64,000 nucleotides of DNA from Prototheca cutis (taxonomy: Eukaryota; Chlorophyta; Trebouxiophyceae; Chlorellales; Chlorellaceae). Of this stretch, positions 9,405 to 19,413 are shown one piece after another; the first letter of the stretch is position 1; every line of letters begins with the position of its first letter. The notes under the pieces were generated by a model. The model had not been told where the DNA came from, did no database searches, and saw only the letters and a program-made list of their open reading frames with translations. The DNA lies in NCBI GenBank assembly GCA_002897115.2, contig BCIH01000001.1, forward strand, positions 1,779,999-1,843,998, written 5' to 3'. Position numbers and translations under genes: made by a program.

Positions 9405-12400
9405 GTGTTTGGCTGCTTGCATGGGTCATCATTTTTCTCCGGTAATGCCAGTGCCATCACAGACAGAGATACCTCTCCCTTGGCGCCCCAAACGGTGCAG
9501 GGAGCTGGCGGATCGAGCCCCAGGCCGATCACGCAGCCGTCATCGGTGGAGCTTCGACTGAGCGGCGAGGAGGCGACGGCCTCGCAGAGCCTGACCAGCG
9601 TCCCACCCACCGAGGCCAGAGGCCCGCGGACCGGGCCCCGGATGGCGGGCGAAGTGCCTGCGTCGACGCAAGTCGCCACGCAGTTGTCTCGACCAGCCGG
9701 CCTGCTCACACAGACGGGTGAGTGTGCGACACCTCAGCAAGGTTCCCATGGGCGCCAGATGAAGGTGATTGGACCCAGAGCCAATGATGGTGCCGAACTT
9801 ACGGCGACGGCCCTGCCGGCGACGCAACAGGCCGAGGAGACGATGGAGATGGACTTTGACGGGTCTGACACGATCCCAGCGATGCAGCAGTTGCAGATCG
9901 TGGAGCCAACGCAGACTCAGCCTATGATTGGTGGATTCTTGTCTGACAGGAGGCAGGACACTGAGGCGGCGGATCGCCTTGAACCGACAGAGTATGCTCC
10001 GTCTGCAGAGCAGCCCGTGGAGGTTGACAATGTGACGGTGCCCGGCAGGCGTTCCCTTGCCGGTGCGGCTGCGCAGGGCGAGCCCACCACGCCCAGTAGG
10101 CAGGGAGTGGGAGGGCGTCAGGGCGCTGCAATTGGAAGGGACGAAGACGGCCTGGGCATGGCTGCCAGCTCACCGCCTGGCCCCACATCGACGGTGGTGG
10201 TGGATGTGTCTTCGCCGACGATGCTGGAAGTTCCCTCGCCCCCGGGGCTGGCAGTGTCGGGCGAGGAGGTCAACAATGCCGGGGACAATGACGGCGAGCC
10301 GTGGTCCAGTCAGCGCACCGAGCTGGCGAGCCCCGGCGCCAGCTGGGGCGGCGGTTCCAGGGAACCGGTTGAGGACGAAGCGCCTGTGGAGATTGAAGCT
10401 GTGCAGGCAGTGCCGCCGACGGCCGTGCGACCGGCCTCGGCCTCGACATCTGTGGTGGAGATTCTTGACTCTGCACCGCCGTCGCCTGTTGTCGTACGAT
10501 CCGGAAGTCTGGCGGGAGATAGGGATGGCACACAGGCGGGGCCAGACTTGACGGTCGTGGACTCACCCGCCCGCCACACTGCCGCTGCCGCTGCTGCGGA
10601 GCGGTCGGCGGGCGAGAGTGAATCGCCGGCGAGTGGCCGTGCGCGTGTCAGCGACGCTGCACCGCCGGTTGCCGCCATGAAACGGGAAGCTCCATCGCCG
10701 CCAAAGGGACGACGACCTGGGCCAGCCGAGGCAGCGATTATCACCGGGAAATCGCGACGCGCAGCTGCCCAGCCAGGGCAGTGGGAGACGGCAGGACCGC
10801 GTCCTACGGCACCTGGCTCTGCTGCCTCAGCACCACCGGCACCACCGGCCAGTTTTGCGCCACCGCCAGCTGTCCAATCTACCGCCGCCACTGGCCCAGG
10901 TTCACGGCCCAGGGTGCAGACGCTTGAGCCCAGGGTCAAACAGCTGATGGACGAGCTGGGCAAGCTGGCTTCAGCAGGCAACTGGCCCGACCCGCTGGCA
11001 GTTGAAGCGCCACAGGGTGCCGAGCCGGAGCAGTCGCCGGTGCCGGCGTGGTTGGCATTGACCCTGACGTGTCGTGGGGCGCCGGCGACAGCGCAGGCCT
11101 CCACCCCGCTGCCGTTGTCGGTACGAGCGGGTGTCCGCCTCGCGACGGCTGCCGCCGGCCGTGGCGGCACGGCATCCCTTCACCCCAGCCTCATGCGTCT
11201 GGTCGTCTGGTCGCTGGAAGGTCTGGTTCTCGCCGCCGCACGCCGAGGGGGCGGATCGAGCAACAAGGCTGCTGCGACTGGTGCCGCAAGGCGCGGCCGG
11301 AATATGGATGCCACTGGTACCCTGAACGGCGCGCGAGCACTGTCGGTCACTGGCCTGCCTATTCCGCCTCCTCCAGCCCACCTCGTGCAGGACCCGCCCT
11401 CGCTGATGGTGTACATCCCGCCCACACTCGACACGCTCCAAGAGGATCTGACCACGCTTTTAGCCAAGACAGCCGGTCTGCCCCGTGGCGTCGCCTCTGC
11501 GCCGCCAGATGGCGTGGCGGGCGATGGCGCAGCGGTGCCAGATGGCGGGACAGAGGGTCTGAGTACAGGGTCAGGTGGCAATGCACCGCGGGGACCGCCA
11601 ACCCAGGAAGCCGCACCATGTATCGACACACGACAGGACGCTGCGGCCCCGGGTCTCGGCACGGCCGCGGCACTGCCGCCGCCACGGAGCGCTTCCTCGA
11701 CGCCGGCTTCGTCGCAAGTGAGCGGCGGAAAGAAGCAGCCTGGCGGGGCCAAGTCCGCGCCACAGCAGTCCCAGCAGCAGCAAGAACAGAGCCGGTTTGG
11801 CCGCGGTTCAACTGGGTCCGAAGGGCCTGTTGCTGCCAAGGCGACGGGCCCAGCAGCAGCAGCAGCAGCAGCCCAGGGCACGCTCGCTGCCTCTCCCGCT
11901 GCCTCCCTCGGTGACCGGCCAGGCGAGCCCGCACGCGGTGGGGAGAGCACAATCATGTCTCCCAACATGAAGGCCGCTGCAACCGCGATGATGGGCATGG
12001 CAGAGCGGGGCAGTTCTGGTGGCACAGCAGCAAGCATACGGCCGACCCGGCCATCGTCTGAGGGCCAAATTGGACCCAATGGCAGGTCAAACAGTGCACC
12101 AATCGGCAGCCAATCAGAGGTTGGCAGACATCTGAAGAGAAAGGCCTCAGAGCAGCAACGATCGGACGCAGACAGCGACGACGACGATTTCCAGAACACG
12201 TGGGCGGCGGAAGGCGTGGCGCCTGGGCCAACGCTGAAGCGGCCGCACTGGCGGCCCGCCAATCGCGATGAGGCTGGTGCAGCCGCAGGACCAAGCCGGG
12301 CCCGGCAGCCGCTCCCACCTGGACGGCCGCCGCCGCCGAGCAAGGTCTTCCGCAAGATGGTGGGGCTGCATCGCAGCACACGGGCGCGAGTCGAACGTGG

Positions 12401-12527
12401 AGAAGCCGCGGCCATGCTAGAGTTGCTGGCGCCAACGTGGGTGGGGTACAACCACCGCAAGCTCGACTTTGAAGCTCGGTACGAGGCGCGACTGCGAATT
12501 GCCGCTGCGGCGGAGGGCCAGCCGTGA
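9405..12527 (+). CDS. Large low-complexity protein of unknown function
   Basis: About 1000 codons, rich in Ala, Pro, Gly, Ser and Thr, uninterrupted to the stop at 12527. I do not recognise a family. More ordered parts are around 11170-11500 (SLMRLVVWSLEGLVLAAARRGG, then PSLMVYIPPTLDTLQEDLTTLL) and the last ~130 residues. Those last residues have an acidic stretch (DADSDDDDFQNTWA) followed by a basic/hydrophobic tail (KVFRKMVGLHRSTRARVERGEA, LLAPTWVGYNHRKLDFEARYEARLRI) that looks like a folded helical module. The acidic and basic patches fit a nuclear regulatory protein, but that is inference. The first codon at 9405 is not ATG and an acceptor-like site lies just downstream (about 9453-9461), so the 5' end must come from an exon upstream. 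Confidence 0.5.
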   Translation: MFGCLHGSSFFSGNASAITDRDTSPLAPQTVQGAGGSSPRPITQPSSVELRLSGEEATASQSLTSVPPTEARGPRTGPRMAGEVPASTQVATQLSRPAGLLTQTGECATPQQGSHGRQMKVIGPRANDGAELTATALPATQQAEETMEMDFDGSDTIPAMQQLQIVEPTQTQPMIGGFLSDRRQDTEAADRLEPTEYAPSAEQPVEVDNVTVPGRRSLAGAAAQGEPTTPSRQGVGGRQGAAIGRDEDGLGMAASSPPGPTSTVVVDVSSPTMLEVPSPPGLAVSGEEVNNAGDNDGEPWSSQRTELASPGASWGGGSREPVEDEAPVEIEAVQAVPPTAVRPASASTSVVEILDSAPPSPVVVRSGSLAGDRDGTQAGPDLTVVDSPARHTAAAAAAERSAGESESPASGRARVSDAAPPVAAMKREAPSPPKGRRPGPAEAAIITGKSRRAAAQPGQWETAGPRPTAPGSAASAPPAPPASFAPPPAVQSTAATGPGSRPRVQTLEPRVKQLMDELGKLASAGNWPDPLAVEAPQGAEPEQSPVPAWLALTLTCRGAPATAQASTPLPLSVRAGVRLATAAAGRGGTASLHPSLMRLVVWSLEGLVLAAARRGGGSSNKAAATGAARRGRNMDATGTLNGARALSVTGLPIPPPPAHLVQDPPSLMVYIPPTLDTLQEDLTTLLAKTAGLPRGVASAPPDGVAGDGAAVPDGGTEGLSTGSGGNAPRGPPTQEAAPCIDTRQDAAAPGLGTAAALPPPRSASSTPASSQVSGGKKQPGGAKSAPQQSQQQQEQSRFGRGSTGSEGPVAAKATGPAAAAAAAQGTLAASPAASLGDRPGEPARGGESTIMSPNMKAAATAMMGMAERGSSGGTAASIRPTRPSSEGQIGPNGRSNSAPIGSQSEVGRHLKRKASEQQRSDADSDDDDFQNTWAAEGVAPGPTLKRPHWRPANRDEAGAAAGPSRARQPLPPGRPPPPSKVFRKMVGLHRSTRARVERGEAAAMLELLAPTWVGYNHRKLDFEARYEARLRIAAAAEGQP

Positions 12528-13162
12528 GAGGACACTTGTTATCCGGTGGCTCGTCGTCACGCCCATTGCCATCACGCATCTGGTGCACATCCTCCTCGCC
12601 GCAACGCGGGCTTTTTGTGAGGGTCCCTTTCTTTACCTGAACGCCGTTGCCATGGCCAGTGGGGTCTTGCAACCTGTGCACATGGAAATGATGCTCATTC
12701 TCAACTTCTGACAATCCCAGCATGGCAAGATTCAAAAACGCCGGATCATGACAAGCTCCAACTGGCCCAGGCTGGGTGCTTAGAACCGAAAAAACGCTGT
12801 GAATGCCCCGTTCGCATACACCATTGTTGTTGGCGCGAGTCGACCAACCACCAGAGTCATGAATAGCATGCAGATTAAGAACTGGGTTGTCAGTTGAGCG
12901 AAAAGTCACGGGGGGAGCCGGGTTCACAGAATCTCGACGGCGCAGCAAGGAGATCAGCTGCGTGTGTTTGTGTGCAAAAGAGGGTTTCTATCAAGGGCAA
13001 GACAGGGGTGCTGCATGGGAATGCACCAGATGGCCAGCTGTAAATAACGAGTCTCCTGGTCAACATGGCCTAAAGCCTCGCTTTCTATTTTCATTCCCAA
13101 CACAGTGCAACTGGCTTGCGGCGTCGGGGCACCGTCTGGCTGCGATGAAGGTCACCGTGGAT
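12528..13162. other. Intergenic between convergent genes; nothing recognised
   Basis: 3' flanks of the low-complexity gene (+) and the ABCD4-like gene (-). No credible coding frame, RNA gene or repeat seen. Confidence 0.5.
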
Positions 13163-16100
13163 TCATTTCCTTGACCCCACCGTGGAATGGGGCGATTGGA
13201 GCTCCTGCACCTGCCAGCTGCCTTGTCCATCCAGCGTGAGAAGTGCATCGTGCACGGATCTCAGCGCCGGCGTGTCTTGTCCCACACTCAGGTAGGCGAC
13301 TCCTGCAGCGGCCAGCGCAGAGTGCAGCGCCACGGCGGCCTCCGGGCTCAGGGCGGCAGTGGGTTCGTCCATGATGGCGAGGTCGGGCGCCGACAACAGC
13401 AGGCGAGCAAAACCCAGACGCTGCTGCTCGCCGGGAGACAGACCGACGGGCGCGGGGCCGTCCAGTCCGCCCGCACGGGCAAGCAGGTGCGCCAGGCCTG
13501 CCGTGCTCAGAGCGGCGGCTGCAGCAGCACCATTTGGCCGCGGGCCGACCGCAGGATAGACAAGGGCATGCCACAGTCGCGACCCCGGTGCGGTCACGGC
13601 ACGTTGCGGCAGCCAGGCCACGCGTGCGCCGGGGTCAAACGCCACAGTGCCCCGGGCTACAGGGGCCAGGTCCGCTAGTGCCACCAGCAGCGTCGATTTG
13701 CCTGCGCCGTTGGGGCCGGCCACGAGTACCCGACATCCGCGTGTAAGGCAGAGGTTCAAGTTCCGCACTGCCCACCGCCCGTCCCCGGTCGGCACACACA
13801 GGTCCTGGATGTCTAGCAGGGTTGGAGGTGATGCAACTGGCCGAGGAACTGAAGGCGCAGTGACTTGGATGGGCTCGGTGCCAAAGCCAGTGCCGGGTAT
13901 CCCGGTCCTCCTTTCCAACCCAAGCACTGCACTGAGCTCGGCCCAACTTGCATCAGTCAGGAGCGTGGCAGGGTAGCACCTCGTCCCTGTGAGGGCGCAT
14001 ATGTGAGGTGAAAGCCGTCATCCGAGGGGAGATTTCGTGTGCTACCCTTGGGTCACATGTGCGCCTGCCGCCCAATGAGAGCGCAATTGCCATACACGTT
14101 CAGCGCAGTAGGATGCCATCCCCCGCAAACCCTCTAGACTTCCCAGCATAACCATACCCCTACCGAGTGTCGGGTGGCAGAGCAAGGGGCAGGCGATGCC
14201 CGGCAGGACGGCATAGCCCAGCAGCTTCCTCGCAGCTTCCACCTCCGTCCACACCCCCCGATGCCTCACCCCGTGGAGCGACCCGCCTGTGGCGGGGTCC
14301 ACGGCATCAGCCCAGCAGCCCCGGGCTCGGAGCATGGCACACACGCCGTGTGACCAGGAGAGCAGTCGGGCCAGTGCCGCGTCCAGCTCGGAGTCCGCAT
14401 GAGCTTGGCTGCCCAGCGGCTGCACTGTGAAACATGCCAGCAGTGGCCGGCGTGTCGGCGCATCCACAAAAACGGCCAGAGCTGATGCATGCAGGTTTGA
14501 ACCGGGGGAAAGCAGGTGCACCGACAGCTCTGGTGTGGAAGGCTCAGGCTCGCCTGGCTGTCTGGTGGTTTGCTCTGCCAGTGGGGCATAGGGCGCTGGG
14601 GGATACAGGGTCTTGGGATGAAGCACGACATCCCTGTCCTCCCCCGTCGAGTTTGGTCTTTCGACGGTTTGACCCCGGCCTTGCATCTGGACGTCAATGC
14701 TGGCACTCGCACCGGTAACGCCAAGCTCCTCCATGAGCTCGCCCACACGGGCCAGCAACCCTGCCATTGTTTATGACGAGCTGACATCGATTGGATCTAT
14801 GTTTTGGCAAACATTTTCAAGAGACGAGAGCCTTGGAGCATCATGTGCCAGTGCCATTCTACCCCACGGTCGGTCAGTGCCTCCCAGGCCCTGCCCACAC
14901 CCAGCCTCAAACAACTTTTGACCTTTCCAAGCCAATCCAGTGGCCCACCCACCCGTCACCTACCTGGAAAGCGTGAATATTGCGCCAGCTTGTCCACGAG
15001 CTCAGTAAAGCTGTAGACAAGTGCCATGACGGAAAACGCGGCATTGGACACGAATTGTGCTGTCGCGCCGCCGCTTGCCGCGGGCCCAGCGCCTGAGAAA
15101 ACCACCACGGCGACGGCGGTGTAGGTCAGCAGCGCACCACCATAGTCAATGCCCTTGACCGCCAGCTGCTGCGCAGCTTCCCGCGGCACCACGGCAGCCT
15201 GGCAGCGCAGCGCCGTCCGTGCCGAGGCCGCCAGTGCGGCCGCTTCAGCCTCGTAACAGGCCTGCCCATGCCCGGGGGTGCCCCGCCCCGCCAGCGCGAC
15301 GTCGGCGGATCGCGCCCGCAGCCGCGCATGCGCCGTGCGCAGCAGGCCTTCTGCGCTCTCTTGAGTGTACACTGCCCGTGCCAGCGGGACTGTCACCGCC
15401 CTGCGGGGATGCAGGTTGAACGAGGCAGATGTTTGAAAGAAATTCCCCCAAATACCCAAAAATCCTCCCTTCTTCCCTCAGATGGTCGTGCCAATAGAGA
15501 AAAAAGAAAAGTGGAATCCACAAGAAAACCCCTTCCGAAACCAGGTACCATTGGATGACCACGGCGCAGATGACGAATCCCACGACTACAAGCAGCCCTC
15601 GCCAGCCCAGGTACCGCGCGGTCTTCGCGGAGAAGAGCGCCATGCGAAAGGGCACGCTGACTGCGACCCTGGCAACGCCCGCGGCGTCATCGGTCAGCGT
15701 CCGTACATCCTGCGCGGTTCGCTGATCTGGGTTGTCTGCCTGCAGCGCCCGGAACCGGCCGTTTGTACAATAGGCAGCCTGCAGGCGGGCCGTGAGCCGG
15801 TGGCGCCAGGCCAGGGCCAGCTGCCGCTCCAACCACGTTCCCAGCGAGGAAAGCGTGGCGCAGGCCGCATACAGTAGCGAGGACCAGAGGGTGACGCGCA
15901 GAAACGCGCTGCGCCGGCCATCCACGAGAATGCTGTAGTACTGGCCCGCCACCGTGCCCACTGCCGAATGAGAAGGCACAGAGAGAGGGATAGTTCTTTT
16001 GCATGGCTGGAAGGAATCAGGGATGGAACAGGCCAGACTGTAGCACGACATGATCAGGCCCTGCCGTCAGTCCCTGCCATCGATCCTAACGCCCACCCTG

Positions 16101-16467
16101 TGCAACGATGAGAGCCTCAGCGATGGACAAGACGCCCAGGAGAAGAACCTTCCAGGGTCTCAAGACCCCAGCCACCAGCAGCAGGCGGCGCCACAGGTGT
16201 AGCCCTTGGGTTGCACAAACGGGGCCGAGCTTGGCTTCTCCTCCATTTTGAAGGACTTTCATGCACATCTCCTGTGTGGGTGCACCGGTGATGTAACCAC
16301 ACCGTCGGTGCTTGTCCACCACAAGGACCCCAACCAGCACCAGATCTGATTCCCCACCCGGACTTTCCCCCCCAGGCACAATTGAGTGCAAATTTCCACA
16401 AGAGGTCCCCCGCGCTGCCCACCTCATTCTTGGGCAGAAGAGGAGACAAGAGTCCATCCGATGCCAT
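13163..16467 (-). CDS. ABCD4-like half ABC transporter with an inserted MMADHC (cblD)-like domain
   Basis: Predicted fusion of two vitamin B12 trafficking proteins. Membrane domain exons span 16467 to 14964: MASDGLLSPLLPKNE start, LRPWKVLLLGVLSIAEALIV, GQYYSILVDGRRSAFLRV, NPDQRTAQDV, FTELVDKLAQYSRF. Exon 14760-14098 begins with the linker helix LLARVGELMEELGVTG expected in ABCD4. It then runs into an MMADHC-like region: SWSHGVCAMLRARGCWADAVDPATGG, LLGYAVLPGIACPLLCHPTLGRGMVMLGSLEG. Exon 13986-13163 is the nucleotide-binding domain: Walker A GPNGAGKST, signature LSPGEQQRLGFARLL, Walker B LAIMDEPTAAL. Both junctions around the insert (14964/14760 and 14098/13986) are GT-AG and phase 1 on both sides, so one polypeptide is predicted. 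The switch His is replaced by Gln (YLSVGQD). ABCD4 exports cobalamin from lysosomes; MMADHC directs cytosolic cobalamin to its enzymes. Upstream exon borders (15540-16467) are approximate. Two separate genes are the alternative. Confidence 0.8.
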
Positions 16468-17476
16468 CACAGAATAGACTCGGCAATGGATGAGGGTTAA
16501 ATCAGAGACAGAAGGTCTCTCGGTGCACCTGAGGCGCGGTGAGCTCTAGCCGTGCGACCCAGCGACCCACATGACAATTGAAAAGCGGGGCAGAGTCGTG
16601 AAGTCTACATGATCACACGGATCCATTTTAAATCATTGATGTGCAAATGCAGCTCTTGAATGGCACAGCATTCTCAGGGACACCTGGATTGGGGGGTGTG
16701 TCGGGCGGGCCCCTCTCATGCGGTGGATCGGATCACACGTCGAGCGTCAGCAGGCTCTGTACAGTACCGGCAGAAAAATGAACCCCTTTTTGAGATTCGT
16801 CAGAAGACTCTCACCTGCACAGCAAGGGCATGTTTTTCAAACAAGATGCCTGTTGGACTGCATTCCCTGGCCGCGTCGCTCAGGTGATTGGGCTGGGTTC
16901 CTTCTTGGCAGCAGGACAGGTCGTGCCCAACCCACGCCCCTATCGCAGGGAGCAGACGCCTGAGGTGGTGTGCCACGGGCTGCTGCGCTGCACCAACGCA
17001 GAGTGCCCCCCCCGAACGGCGAGCATCGTCTCTGGAACAGAGACTTGATGGCGTGTCTGAACACGAGGCACATCGTGCAGAGCCTGCGGAAGACCGGCAG
17101 GCGGCCTCAGCACTTCCAGCGCCCAGCGCCGCAGTGCTGATGAACATCCATCCATCCATCATGGGGGGTTATAGCCTTCCAACTGGGGTCCGGAACCCCC
17201 GGGGCTCCTTCCCTCCCTGGAAAGGAAAAAAGCAGCCCCGGAGGTGGTCCATCATTGAGGTGGTCCACCTTCCTATTGCCCTGCAGAGTGAAAATTTTCG
17301 GCCATCAGTGATGCCCAGCAACCCCCGGAGTGATCTGATGCTGTGCTGGCTGAGCTGGTTGCATTATTTTGCCCTGCATGGTACAACATGGCAGCGGACT
17401 CTGGCGTGGCCTTTCGAATCACTTGTGCAGAACAAGCAATTTCGCGGAGATAGATATAAAGAGATAGGGCCTGAGG
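16468..17476. other. Intergenic, divergent promoter region; nothing recognised
   Basis: Lies between the divergently transcribed ABCD4-like gene and the UBE2J2-type gene. Several short open frames exist on both strands, none with a recognisable motif. Confidence 0.45.
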
Positions 17477-18849
17477 ATGTCGCTGCCAAAGTCGTGCGTC
17501 GTCCGACTGCAGAAGGAGTACAAGTCCTTGACACGGGTACGGCCTTGGGGCCAGGTTGTTCACACCAGATACCCGTGATCGTTCCATGTCTCATATGTCA
17601 TGCACGTTGATGTCTTGTTTTAGGACCCGGTGCCATGCGTCGAGGCGCATCCGTCGCCCAACAACCTGCTGGTGAGGCCTGGAGCATGGGTAGAGGGTTC
17701 TATGCGGGGTCCTGGCATATCCCGCAGACTACACTGCAGGAAGCGATGCGCGTGCCGAGCAACTCTCACTGTGACTGAATTTCAGAAGCCTTTCCCAACG
17801 ACGGCACGTTGCTCCCCTTGCGCAGGAGTGGCATTTTGTGCTGGAAGGTCGCGATGAGTTCAGTGGTGGGGTCTACCATGGCAAGGTGACGTTCCCTGCT
17901 GCCTATCCCTTCAAGCCACCTTCCATCATCATGCTGACTCCAAACGGCAGGTGAGGAGGTGGTTATTGTGTGGCAGGGGCCATGCTTATGCCTATTGGCT
18001 CTTCCATGATTTCCACACACGCCACTGCCCACTGCCATGCACTGCAGGTTTGCCACCAACACGAAGATCTGCATGAGCATGGTGAGGCTGTAGTGGTTGG
18101 AAAGGACAGGCAGATGCGACGGCAACAATGCCGTGCAAGGCTGGGCTTGGAAAAGCTGTTTTGGCATGGCTGAGAGTCGGTGTAAGCTCTTTCTTTCTGC
18201 GGCATGATGATCCTGCGCCGTCCATTTCGAGTCAATCTCACCACCGCCGGCGAATCACAGCATGCCACTGAGGAGGACCCCCCCTTTTGCATACTGCCTG
18301 CAGACGGACTTTCACCCCGAGAGTTGGAACCCCATGTGGTCCGTGGGCACCATCCTGAACGGACTGCTGTCTTTCATGTACGACACCGCCAACAGCACGG
18401 GCGTGGTAACGAGCACGCCGCAAGAAAAAGCGATGTTTGCCGCCCAATCGCTGGCCTTTAATGTGCGCAACCCCATGTTCCGGAGGCTCTTCCCGGACTG
18501 GGTAACGCGGCACGAGGAGGCCTTGCGGCGGGGCCCAGAACCGGCCGTACTGGCCGCAGGGAACGGCGCTGAAATGGGGACTGGCCCTGTGAATGTCGGG
18601 CCGCAGCCGGGGCACGGTGCTCATGGCACGCCGACGCCGCGGCCGGGCACGCAACCGGCGCCCGGTGTGAGTGAAGGGCCCGCTGCCACCGCTAGAGGAC
18701 CACAGGGTGGCACGCAACAACCGGTGCCGGCCCGGAGGCCACGGCCGCTGGCGTTCTATTCAGCGGCGGCGATGGTGGGTGTCATGGGTGTTGCCCTGGC
18801 ATACCTCTGGTGGCAGCAAGCACTGCAGCAACAGTCGGGAAAGCAATGA
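17477..18849 (+). CDS. UBE2J2: Tail-anchored ubiquitin-conjugating enzyme E2, UBE2J2/UBC6 type
   Basis: E2 enzyme of ER-associated degradation; it accepts ubiquitin from E1 on a Cys and passes it to substrates with ER E3 ligases. Exons 17477-17536, 17624-17671, 17826-17950, 18048-18081 and 18304-18849 join in phase to 270 residues. The core reads RLQKEYKSLTR, DPVPCVEAHPSPNNLLEWHFVLEG, GGVYHGKVTFPAAYPFKPPSI, then NTKICMSMTDFHPESWNPMW. Active Cys is about residue 86, in the UBC6-type context that lacks the usual HPN motif. A long Pro/Gly-rich linker leads to one hydrophobic segment near the C-terminus (LAFYSAAAMVGVMGVALAYLWW), the expected tail anchor facing the enzyme to the cytosol. ATG 17477 starts the family-typical helix MSLPKSCVVRLQKEY. 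Confidence 0.93.
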
Positions 18850-19413
18850 TGCAGGACTGGAGGGATTCTTTGTCCCTGTGATCGCGCTGTTATTCATAAG
18901 AGGGGTTGGGCTGGGGATTGGTCACCGCCACCGCGATGCGGGCGCAGGACGAGAGAGGGGACCTTGTCTTTGGCCACACTCCCGCTCCAAAGTGCTCACT
19001 GGGTGTCATTTATGTTCTACTACATCAGGATTACCACAGTTGGTATCGATGCGGTGGGTGATTGCGCGCCAATGGATGCCGGGATCGGCACAGGCGGTCA
19101 ATAGGGAACCGGCACCCAGCGATATTTCCCCGGCGCCGATGGCGGGAACAAGGTGCACTTGAAACCCGATCGACGGGCATGGCTTGCTTGGTCGGGCACA
19201 CATTGCAGTGTTTGTATTTTATGCCACATGGGTATTGCATAGACATCGACAGTTGTGGCCCTTGACGCGATCTGTCGCGGTCCAGGAGGGGTGTGATCAC
19301 CAGCGCCGTTCGGGGAGCACCCACGGGCAGCGGGCGGTTCTGGCAGGACCAGGCAGCGGCGCCGCTTGCCCACAAGGAGGACTGACCTGGGCGTGTGGCC
19401 AGCGCTGCTCGAC
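18850..19413. other. Intergenic; nothing recognised
   Basis: Contains the 3' flank of the E2 gene and the CCT3 promoter region. No coding or repeat signal supported. Confidence 0.5.

Noticed and set aside
12469..12711. Frame overlapping the end of the low-complexity gene with hydrophobic residues
   Set aside because: Overlaps in another frame, has no family match and lies in the 3' flank.
14042..14767. MMADHC-like frame as an independent gene with its own ATG (14767) and stop (14042)
   Set aside because: The ATG overlaps the splice acceptor. The first 12 residues after it are the ABCD4 linker helix, and both flanking junctions are in phase, so a fusion explains more. It is not excluded.
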